The notes under the pieces: generated by a model | Seen by the model: only the letters and a program-made list of their open reading frames with translations | The model's database searches: none | What the model was told of the DNA's origin: nothing | DNA from: Orthonyx spaldingii | Lineage: Eukaryota > Chordata > Aves > Passeriformes > Orthonychidae | NCBI GenBank assembly: GCA_013397795.1 | Contig: VZTJ01004381.1 | Coordinates: 230,544 to 294,543, forward strand | Reading direction: 5' to 3' | DNA: 64,000 nucleotides | Position numbers and translations under genes: made by a program | Shown here: piece by piece, positions 25,501 to 37,500 of the stretch | Numbering within the stretch: position 1 is the stretch's first letter | How the letters are laid out: every line of letters starts with the position of its first letter

Positions 25501-28500
25501 TAGCTTGGTAGTATTAGATATCACAGAGGCTCTTACATGGCAGTGAAGTTTTGGAGGAATTGTGACAACTTAATGTTCAGACTAATAAACTGTGGCTTTC
25601 AGGTGATAAGTGATATAGAGAAAATTCCTGTGCAACTTCAAAGGGAGAAGTTCAGTTTGGTGTTAATAAATTGGTGGTTCTCTAAAATTTCAGTGCTTAG
25701 CTGCTTTTCAGAGGTTAAGTTCTGGTTCAAATAAAATTACATTTAAAGTGTGATACTTTATCTAGAATACAGCAGCCACAAGCAGCTGCTTCTCAGAAGA
25801 GGAATTTAACTTCACTGCCTGTCTGACTGACCCCCAGGAATTGCCAATTGCTCCAAAATACTTAACATATTTCAATGAAGTTATGTTTTTCAAACAAGGT
25901 TTGAAAAAAGAAGTAGGAAAAAAATAACATTTATTACCCAATTTCTGAGAATTTTATGTTGTGTAGAGTTGGGTTATAAGATAGATACATAAAGTTAAAT
26001 CAATGTAACAGCAATCTTTTGAGGTATAGAGTAGTATTTCGTTAATGTTAATTCTGCTTTTGTTAATTATTCCTAAATTCTGCTACAGTCTTGGCAGAAT
26101 GTATGTTTGAAGTATGCTGAGTTTTGAAAATTTTAGAGATTTTGTTTTGGTTGAATTTAGTGAGGGAATGTATAACTTGTTATTGCAGTAATCTGCTATT
26201 AAAGTTTAGGATATCTCCCATTTGAGCTTTAAGCTTGCTTTTACATGGCAATTAGGGTGAAACACATTTAATTCCCTGCAAGTAAACTGTAAGTAATTAT
26301 TAAACACTTTATAATGATTTAATGCAAATATTATGCAGTGTCTTGTGGGTGACAGATACTGGGAGGACAGACGAACCAGAAATAGGAATGCACTGATTTG
26401 AGACCAGGAGTGAGTCCAGGCTTGTAGAAAAATTCAGTGATGTCTGTGAGAACAACTGATGAATTGTGAAGAGCAAGTAGCAGGATGTAATATCGTCAAA
26501 ATACGAGGAAAGGTTTGTGTGATAGAAGGCTTGCCTGTTTCTCCCAGCTGACTGAGTTGAATTCATTATAGCCTGCTTGCTGAGTGACTGTTCATTTGGG
26601 AAACGTTAGCAACTCCATGGATGGGTGGATGAATAAATTTGTATAACAAAGTTGTGAGAGCTGGAGACTTTGAGGATAGCATACAGATCTCTGAGGAAAA
26701 ATCTGGGTAATATATCTGGAAGTTCCCAGACCCTGCTAGCTCCTGTTGGGAATGTGGTGGAAGCTGGTGTATGTTTTGTCCTTGTGAAATATGATTCAAA
26801 TTTCATTTTTTGTAGTGCTGCATGCACGATGACCAACCATTATTCCACTTGTATGCTGATATGCCTGTTAGAAAAAGTATTCAACATAATGGATCTGTCT
26901 GACTACTGAAACACTTTCTTCCTGGTTTGTTTTACTTATATATTACAGAGAACTGGTTTAGGGGTTTCACTAAAGACAGAGGTAGTCACTAAAGTTAAAA
27001 TGGCAACCTGTGGCAGCTGAGGCCACACAGTGAGGATTCTTTGCGTAGTTACCCATGTTTCACATGGAATAATTAACTTTGTTGTCACATTTGGGCACTT
27101 CTCATAGTCACACAATTCTCAGATAAATTCTGTGAAATGTATACATTTGGAAGTCAGTTTGAAAGAAGGCAATGACTGGAATGTTTTATGTTGCTGAATT
27201 CATGTCAGCACTGCTTAGGGAGCTTTGGCAAACCCACCTTTTGTGCGTCATTCCTGCTCTTTTGAGCCATTTGGTCAGAAATGTGATTTGATAGGTCATG
27301 AGCTTCCACGGGTAGCAAGGCAGTTTACCAGCTGTCTTCAGGCACAGTGAAAAGCTTCGTCTTTCATAAATTTATTTAATATTACTGAGGTTTAATCTTT
27401 TGTTAAAAGTGCCCGATGTTTGCTAAATCAAGATATATAAAACATTTGAAATTATTTTTTATATCCTTGCAGTCTTTGAGTTTTTAGACTTGTCTTCTGA
27501 AACTATGTTCTTTCTGTGAAAACATTTGCATTGTTTCAGCTAAAAGTACAGTTGTTTGTAACATGCAAACTGGACATGAGATATTGCTTTGCAGTAGTTA
27601 CTAATCTGCTGATGAATGATTCTTGTAGAGATTAGAAGGGATTTGTGTAGGCTGCAAACTGAATATAATGAGTTTCAAAAATGTAAGCAATTTAAAATAC
27701 TGCATGGGTGTGAATTAAAATGTTCAGAAGCCATATACAGTTGCTTGAAATCTTGATCCTTTTTAGCCATCCACAGTGCAATTGCTGTGTTTTTTTTCCC
27801 AAAGTATGTGCGTCCACCCTAAAATTGTACTAAATCAGGTTTCTGAGAGGCAGCTGTCATCCTGAGTATCTTGCTATGTAAATAGGCTCTGCTGTGTTGG
27901 AGGTTAGTGTCTCAGGAACTTTATAAGGGTATAGATACCTTCTGATCTCACAGGTAACAGCAGTAGTCATCTCTGCCTCTTTCTTCTGTCTTTAGTGCAG
28001 TTTAATGCTTTGTTTTCTGTGATTTTCACAGGTTCATGTGATGGCGTCTACCTGTTTGGGTCTAAATAACTCTTTTTAGCAGAGAGCAGCTGCTTTGCAT
28101 TTTAAGCTTGCCTGCTGTTCTTTGGGAGTGAAAAGCAGGAGGACTGGTTGGGCCAACTAATGAATAATCATGCATTTACTCACTGGGTTCTAATGTGCTA
28201 CTTTTGAGCTGTTTTTGAGAGACAGTTAAGACTGTGACTTTGAGAGATATGGTGTAACTGGTCAAGTTCGTTCCCAGATGATTACAGTTCACATTGCAAA
28301 AATTCCATTTGTACTCTGTCTGAATACTGTGATGATTTATGTATAATGTTATAGGCGTACCATATTCCATTTTGGAGAATTCTGCCTTGCAGAGGAATAA
28401 CAAAGACAGCTGGAACTGAGTGAAAGAATAGGTCTTGTTCAAGAGCAGGGTTTACATCTGGTTTTATTGTGTGATATTCCAACTCATGAGTCTTTACATG

Positions 28501-31500
28501 ATAGAACCAAAGAATACCCAAATATTTTATGATAATCTAAAAAATCGTTCCTCAGGCTGGTGAAATGGTTGTTATATGATGAGAAAGTTCATAGTGTTGG
28601 ATAAGCTTGAAATCTCCCTTTCCTGGCTTATAGGTACTTATAGACACTTCAAAGGACTGTATAGCTGTCTCTTTACTGTATCTGCAATGTTGTGGGCATC
28701 AACTGAAAAAGTCAACAAATGGACTAGCTTGTTATTTTTCAAGGTATTTCTGTGTGATCTGAGTGTCTGACTTCTGTGTGTTTGTGAGGTCGGTTCTTTG
28801 TCCACAGGCAACAGTGAGTGTAACCTGCTATTAGTGTTTTGGGATCAGGATGACTCTGTTACTACAAAGAAAAGAGGGTTCAGCTCAGCTGTGTGCAGTT
28901 TTGTGTGCCACACTGTGGAAAAGGTCACTTGGTTTGTTCAGCCGGGAGAAGAGGAGGCTGAAGGAAGACCTGAAATGGTCTGTAGCTTCCTCATGAAGGG
29001 AAGCAGAGGGGCAGGCACTGATCTCTTCTCTGTGACGACCAGTGACAGGACCTGAGGAAATGGCCTGAAGCTGAGTCAGGGGAAATTTAGGTTGGAATTA
29101 GAAGAAGGTTCTTCACCCAGAGGCTGTTTGGGCACTGGAACAGGCTTCCCAGGGAAGTGGTCACAGCACCAAGCCTGACAGAGTTCAAGAAGTGTTTGGA
29201 CAATGCTCTTGGGTACATGGTGTGACTCTTGGGGCTGTTCTGTGCAGCGCTAGGAGTTGGACATGATGAGCCTTGTGGGTCCTTTTCAACTTAGGACAGT
29301 CTATGATTTAAAAAAAAAAAGTATGATCTCTTAACCACTCTTTAAGTAACATCTCTGTAGTCTTTTTTTCCCTTATTCCTCTTTGCAGTCATGAATCGGT
29401 TCTTTGGAAAAAAATTAACTGTACGCATTAATATCTTCTGTGTTACTGCTTTCAGCACATGGCAGTGAATAAATATTGTTTTATCAGCCTACTTGGCAAT
29501 AATGACCATTAACCTGATTGTTAACTGATGGGTCTCAGATGGAATGCTGAATGCATGCTTGTTCCAAAATGGCAGAATTTGCCTCTCCTTTTTACTGTAA
29601 TAAAGCTGCTTCTGTTTGCAGCACTGTGTTGCTGGGAGACTGCAGCTAATTTTTATGGCGCATGTCAGTAGTAGTGATTCAAATTATACATTTCATTGAG
29701 TAGCTTTCCTTTTTGTTTGTAAACTGCCTTCTGTAAGGGGAAAGAATTCTTTTTTGTTCTGGGGAGGACAGTATCCAGACCAGAGAATATGACTGAATCT
29801 GGAACAAAAGCTCAGACTGTTCTGTTGATAACATCATTGTACTTCCAAAGTCACTTCAGGGGGGATGGTGGCCTAAATTTACACCAGTCTGTTAATCAAG
29901 TCTAACACAGGTATTCAGGAGAATTTCAGGTGAGGCAAACACATCTCCTCAAACCGCTGTTTTTCTTTTTCAGACTCCATGGTGCAAAACTTCAGCATGT
30001 GGCGTGACTTTAAAGCAAAACAACAAAATAGACTGAGAGATTATGAATTGGAAAACTGTCTCGTTTTGGTTCACAACACAGATAACGGTGGCAATTTTGG
30101 GGCTGTGTAGAAAATGCAGTCCTTTTTAAAATGATCGTTGCACAGCTTGCACGTGGATCAGGACATGCATGCAATTACATTGGCAAAAAGTGGGTGTAAT
30201 TGGGCATGCACCTAAATGGAAAAATACATGTGTAAGGTGGAATCTGACTAATAACTAAAAAATCTTTTGCTTGCTGAATTTGTACTCCTTTTCTGGCTAA
30301 AGGAGATGGTAGTCCATTTTGTGCTGTTCACAGTCTGCTTAGGTTTGTAGCAGCGTCTTGTTTTTAATCTTGCTTGAGATGCCTCTCTAAAATGGGGTGT
30401 GTGTGTGTGTCTGAAGCCTGCTTGCTTAAACACGCGAGTCATGTCAGCTGCAATGCGGCAGTGCTTGGTGCTAATGAGGTGAGCAGCCAGAGCACCCGTC
30501 TGCTTACGTTTGCTCATCTCTGTGCAATTATGGCTGTGGGGATTGGAAAAAGGGGTTTGTATTGGATGTGGCTCTGTTTTGGCCTTTCCAGAGTGTGGTT
30601 CTGTGTTCTCCTGAGGACTGGGCAGCACATTTCAACTTCCATTTTGGGAGTTAGGTGGTTGCTTCATTATATTTAATGTAAGCTCTAAAATGCATCCTGG
30701 TTGGGAGGAGAAAAGAAACAAGGGAAGTACAGAGAGGGGAAGCCCCCCCTTCTTCTCTCCTTCCTCCCCGCCAACTCACCCCATTTAATTCTAATGCACC
30801 TTGAAATGAAATACATTGCCTGGCAACCTGTGCCTTCAGGTAGAGTAGATACAAGTCTGTATTTGTAAAGTAACATCTTTGGAATAAAGTAATCAGGTAA
30901 TAAAATTTGGTTAGATCTCAGTAGTTGCAGCTGGCCTTTGGTAGGCACAAAATGCAGATGCACTGTGATTTCTCAGCTCACTTTTTTTTTTAACCCTTAA
31001 GGTGCTGACAGCAGTGTGAGCTGAGTATTTTATGTTGAAGTCATAAAGTTTTACTTTGAGCATAAGGCGGCTAAAATGAATATCAAATCTGGTTTGTCTT
31101 TTCCCATCCTCAGATGTCAGACTGTCTCCATTGAGCTTGGTGCCTTCCCGTCCAACCCTGTCATATTCCTATTCCAGCAGCTTGTCTTTCAGTGTTTCTT
31201 TTTCAGAGAATTAGCCTGTAAAACTGTAGGTCATGATTAAGTAATATATTGATCTTGGTCGCAAAGCTGGCTTTCCTTCTAGTTCCTGCCTTCGTCACAG
31301 GGTGCTTCCCTGTTAGCTGATAAAGTTATTTCTGAGTACTTATTTAATATAAATCAGATTGTTGAAATTACCTGTTAAAAATACTGCTGGTTTTTTGTGT
31401 TTTCTTAAGGACCGTATCTAGTCTCTGTTACTTTGGCAATATGTTGTGTAACGTGATACCACAAACAGAGGGATCAATACAGCTGGGACTGGGAAAGGTA

Positions 31501-34500
31501 TGAACTGCATCCTGTAGGCAAGAACCAGCGGTGGGAGGCAGGAACCTCCTGAGCTGCTGATACAGCTGATGTGAGTGTAGTGTGCAGCTTACACCCATAG
31601 AAACGATGGTGTGTCAACCTATAAACAAATGTCCTTCACCCTGAGAAGGAGCCCAAGACTGTGTGCCCTAACTAAGTCTGGTTTTTGCTTAGTCTTAGTT
31701 TTAAGTGAGTAAGAGTGACATGTATGCAACAACACAGCTGACAAGATGCATGCTAGGGAGGGTTGTGCTGTTTTAGCACTCATTGTTAAAGTCTGGTATC
31801 TCTGTGATCACAGATAGTGCAGTATTTCTTTGCCTGTTTACCTTTTCCTGGGGACCTTAAGACTGGGATGTTTTTCTCTTCCTTCTTTAGGTCTCCGGGT
31901 GAAAGGGGAGCTCATTACTGCTTACCCACAAGTGGTGGTTGTGCGTGTGCCAACACCTTGGGTCCAGAGTGACAGCGACATCACAGTCCTTCGCCACCTC
32001 GAGAAGATGGGCTGTCGATTGATGAATCGTCCTCAAGCCATCCTCAACTGTGTCAACAAGTTCTGGACATTTCAAGAACTTGCTGGCCATGGTGTGCCTC
32101 TTCCAGACACTTTTTCATATGGTAAGGCTGTTGGATCAAAAGGATAACATAGTTACCTAGACAACTTAGACTTTTGCAGTGCAAAAGATATGAGTCAAGT
32201 TTTAGAAATCCATAGAAATTTAAGTAGCATGAGGCCAGTTCCACAGCTAAGTGTTGAGTAACCAGAAAAGGAAGTTAAAGTCACGACACCCAGATTCTGG
32301 TTTTATCTTTGTTGATTAGCTTGTGGTGCTTTGAAAAGAGTACTTGAACTGTGCTTCAGCCTTCCAAGCAACTGACTTTGGCTGTTAGTGTTGTCATACT
32401 TTCTGTTCTTTTCCAATTGCCCAAAACAACAGACAAGAAGTTGGGGTACCAAATGTCATAAGGTACTACAGAGAACTAGACTTTGGTACAACCTGAAAGT
32501 AGATTAAACTTGTGTAAGAATAGAAGTGTCTGCAAATGCATTCGTTTTTGTGAAAGGACAAGAGTAGCAAAGAGTACAAGTCCTTATGTTCACCTTTTAA
32601 CAATAGTTGGGCTTTGTTTCCTACCAAGACAGTTAATTATTTTTTATTGTGCCTGCCTCTGGAATCTCTGGCATCTCTGGTTCCTGACAGAGTGCTAGGT
32701 TAGAGGAACCATTTGTCTGAGCTACCCTGATGCTATGTCTGCTTTTAATTACAATCTGTTAAAGAACTGAAGATACCTCTCAACCTTCCTTTCCTTCTGG
32801 AAAAATACCAGTGCTTTCCTCCCCTTTGTGTGATTGCATCAATAGGCTTTTGTAATGGGAACTTGACAAAATGAGAAAAAAAAATTGACAGAAACAAAAA
32901 TATGGCTTTCAATCAATTACTATGAATTACTATTTCCATCAATTAGCGTGAAAACACATTTGAGAAGAAACATACCCTTTCTTTATACATGTAGTTGCTC
33001 TTAACTCGTTGAGAAAGGAATGAGTTCTTAATTTTTTAGGAGAGTGGGAGACCATGAATGATGCTGAATAATTGCAAAACATACCTGTTTGATCATAACT
33101 CCCTCCCACTTCTGTTAGTATCTGCCTCTGGAATTTGACAGAAGCATGACTTTCTTTTCTTTTTTTCTTTTTTCTTTTCATTTTTTTAAACTACAAGTAT
33201 CGAGTTATTAGTGAGAGCTGACTTTGCCAAGTAAAGCAGGATGTGCTCAATGACATGTTGCTCCATGACATGCATTAAACTCCATAGCAGGGTTGTGATG
33301 GCTGATGCTGGCTTTGTGACCAGTGTCTTGGCTTGACTTCTGCACTTTACTGCACGATGTGTGAGAGGGGGCTCGTCTCCCTCCTTTGTCTGCTGACTTT
33401 TCTCTTCTGTATTTCTTTTGCTGTGGTCAGCCTTCTTTGAATTGAACTCACATAACCTTGAAATATCAACCATAATGGTGTGAATGGCAATTAAAAGCTA
33501 CTCTCTAAGGTCTTTACAGATGGAATGAGATTAAAAGGTTGAAGTACTACTTCAGTATATAGAGAGAACAAGATACAGGAGATTTAAGCCTTCAAAAGGG
33601 GGGGGAGGTGGACTGACAAGGTCTGGGTTGTTGCTGCTCTCTGGATTATGCCTTGTCATTGTATACTGTGTTGCTTTCCTGGTTAGTAGTTTGGATGGAA
33701 CTGTTACTAGTGTTATGTGTCTGCTGCTTTCCTGTTAGACATTTGAAAAGATGGAAGTTGATAAAGCGAAAGGGGTAAACTGGAACAAGATGGTAGAACT
33801 GGGGCATTCAGATTTGGAAGATTAGATTGAGCCTTTTGGCGTTGTGACAAAGAGGCCTTTGTCAACTTGTGTCTTCAGTTCCGAAGGAAGTAGGAGTTGG
33901 TATCCCACACATCACAAACACCTTCAAAGTCTGATCATGCTCCATGACCGAGGTCCTCTTAATTGATAGTTTTCCTGCATTATCTAAGCTGTAAGGGTGG
34001 GAGGAATATATGGCAATGACATCCCCAATTTGGCCACACCAGACTGGTGGCACATAATGTTGTTGGTTTTCTTTTTGCCAGGTGGTCATGAAAATTTTTC
34101 CAAAATGATTGATGAGGCGGAAGTGCTGGAGTTCCCTATGGTGGTGAAGAACACGCGGGGTCATCGAGGTGGGTGTGAGGTCAGGGGTAAGGACAAGGAG
34201 TATTCTGAGCAGCACTCCAGAGTTTGTCTCATCATGGGATGATAGTTAAGAAGATCTGTTAGGTGTTGGACTTCTTTCCCATACATCTAAATTCTACCAC
34301 CCTTTGAATTTTGAATGATGAATAGTCTTACAGCACTGGGAAACAGTTTTAGTAGAACCCAGTCTTGCAAAGGCAGGGGGAAAAGGGTTCAAAATTATGG
34401 TGACTTGGTGACTTCTATGAGGAAAGCTTTGAACTGGAATAATGGGAGGTCTGGCCTTTATGAAGTCAAAAGAAGCCTACATGGATTTTAGGGTTTTTTC

Positions 34501-37500
34501 TAAATAGGCATAAGAAATGAAATCTCAGTTCATTCAGTGACTATTTTCCTACTCAGCTTTGTCTATACTTAGGATTCTGATTTAAATAAAACCTTATGCA
34601 TTGTTTGTCAAACTGGATCTCTGTTTTTCAGAAAAATACCTCTGACAGTGTCGGTGGTATTACCTCAATTTCAGGTTAAATTGTTCTGTTATTAATTTTT
34701 TGTTTTAAGTGTTGAACATGAAACAAACATCAACTTAATTCAGCATTAGTAGTTACTAAAGGAAACCATGTTTAAATCAATTTCAGAGGTTATTTGCAAA
34801 AGAAGATGCTCTGTTTTTAATATACTTTAAAACAAATTTAATGAATGCTAGATGTATAAAGAGACTAAAAATGAAATTAAAACACAAAACCAGGATTTAC
34901 TTACAAAATCATAACTAGAAGAACCACTTCTTCTGTCTTTCTGTCCATCAGTATGATCCCACTCTGCTGCTCTGGTGCTTCTCTACTGCTGGCATGAGTT
35001 CTTCTGTAGCCATGTAGTAAATGGATTCAGGAACTGATGTTGAATGGATTTAGATGAGTTATTTTCACCCAGATGAATTCCTTACGTGACTTAGCACTTA
35101 CTCACACAAATGCTTGTGTTTATGTAAAGGAAGAGAGCAAAATGCTGGGGCTGAGGAAGATCAGATCTGCTGCTGTTGGCAGCAATACCTCTAAGTGTGG
35201 TTTTAAAGTGTGGGTGGAGCTCTAAAGCCAAGGTGCAGTTTGCTTTTGCAGCAAGATGAATTTGACAGCTGTGGAATACCTGGGACACTGGATTTGACTT
35301 GACACTGCCTGTTGTGAAGATCTACTAAATAATTCTAGAGTTACAGCCGTTGGCTTTCTTCTCCCTTTTTTAGCCAGGATTCCTGTAAATCTGTTTGCAA
35401 GTTTTCCTTTAGAGCACTTTAAATTCCAGGCATTTTAATGCAAATTTATGCAAAGTACATACCTTTTCACATTAAGACAGTTGGGGAAACTTAAATATAC
35501 AAACATGGTCATAAATACTGGCTGATGAATAAAAGTCATACTCTTCTAGGCCCATTTTCTACACAGTTTGCTGCTGCAGCAAATGGGCCAGTCCTGGTTT
35601 TGCCAAGATGTCATGATGCTCCATAATTCCCAAGAACTAAGTAGTTCCCCTCCAAGGCATCATTCTTCCTATTCCATTTCAGGAATCCAGTAGGATTATT
35701 GATTACCTGTAGGAGAGGTAAAGTTTGGAGTGGGAGAAAGGACATGGAGGTTTTTTCTTGTCATGAATTTTAAGCTTACATTCTCATTTCTCTGTAATGA
35801 GAAATTCCATGTTCCTCAAGCAGTGTTCTGTTTTATGGAGGCCTTAAATCCTGTCTAAACAGAGACTGCTCCAACTGGACTTAGGAGCACTTGGTGGAAT
35901 TCTTTACAAATTATTTATCCTAGTTCTGCTACTGCTGCATTTCTGTTCCCTTACTTAAGGAGGGCAGTTTATCAATTTATTTTTGTACTGTGTTAACATT
36001 GTAACATAATTGAATGACAGTTCTGCCACAAGAGAAAGTGTGCAGCCTTATTGCAAAACATAATTCTAATATGACATAGAGCCCTTAAAAAAGGGGAAAA
36101 GAAGTTGGGAAATGTAAATAAAGATGGAAAGGGATGCAGTCTTGTGAGACTAGAAATTGGATAGAAAGTAGTAGAGTCTGTTTCAGAAATTACTTTAACC
36201 AATATTAATACAATTGGAAAAGAACAAAGAAGTCTTTCGTGTGCTCTGGAAATGAGAGGGAATGAAATGACTTATTTTAGGTCAAAAAATCCAAGTCCTA
36301 AAGATGTTTGCTTGCAGAGAAGCTAGTAATTCTAGCTAGAAGCTAGAAGAGGCAGTTTTTTTCAGTTGTAGGATATTCCATTCATTTTATGTCTTGTGGA
36401 ATCTTCTGCTTACATTGTCTTGGATACTGTGGAGTGGAAGGTTTTCCTCTGAATGTAGTTGTTCCACGGCAAACCTCGTTCTGGAGTTGTGAGCCCTTTT
36501 AAGTATTGGGAAGAGCAGCTTTCAGGAACTTCTTAACAGAGAAGTGGGTGGTTCTGTAGTGGCACACTAGAGACTTCAGGGTTCCTAGTTGCCCAGTGTT
36601 TAATAGTGTCACGTTGTTGGTTCCTGCGTGTCAAAGCTGTAGGTTGTGGGTCCTGTCCTCTTGGATGAACAAAATCGTTATTAATTAAGTGTCTGCTGCT
36701 CTTTAAGTATTTCTTCCTTTTTTTTTCTCACTAAGGACTGGTACCAAAAGAAGTTGAAACTGCAAGACCACCTCCTTTATCTAAAGCTTTTTTCTTTTTT
36801 CTTGCTTTTTTTATTTATTTTTTTTTTTAACTCCTGTCTCCTCAGCTCTGTCAGTACTTGAACACTTAAAAGCACTGAATCAGTGAACCACTGTTGTCCA
36901 TGGAAGAATTTGTAAATGGGTATAAGCTACGGATGGGGCCTGTGACAATGGGCAGTGTGCTGGTCAGAGGTTTTATTTTCATGTGCTGAATCATTGATGC
37001 AGCTCAGATGGGTAGCTGCTTTCAATATCCCGATGTTCTTTCCTCCATACAGGTAAAGCTGTGTTCCTGGCACGAGACAAGCACCACTTGGCAGACCTAA
37101 GCCATTTGATCCGTCATGATGCCCCTTACTTATTTCAAAAATACGTTAAGGAGTCCCATGGCAAGGATGTGCGCGTCATCGTAGTGGGAGGCCGTGTGGT
37201 GGGCACCATGCTCCGCTGCTCCACAGATGGGAGGATGCAGAGTAACTGCTCACTTGGTAGGAAAAGCATTGCTCACGGTTTCCATCAGAATTTTTCAGTC
37301 CAGTTGAAAAATCACAAAGCCAACTGAAATAAGCTGCAGGTTATTTTGTGTCAATTGTGCTTACTGCTGGGGATTTAAAGGGGAAACATGAGAATAAGGA
37401 GTAAGTAAGAAGCATGTTGAGCAAACAGGAGAGCAATCTCTGCTCACAATGTTAGATGGATAGGATGGATGACAAGCAGGGGAAGGTTCTAGAACACAAA

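Larger units (their letters stand above)
7528..31890 (+). other. RIMKLB: RIMKLB intron 1 of the coding region (24.4 kb)
   Basis: This large phase-1 intron has donor GTGAGA and acceptor TTCTTCCTTCTTTAG. It accounts for most of the gene's length. Apart from the repeats, palindromes and cryptic-exon candidate listed separately, I recognise no second gene on either strand; the open frames inside are short and have no family resemblance. It is AT-rich with CR1 fragments at about 16.2, 21.4 and 28.9 kb. Confidence 0.9.
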
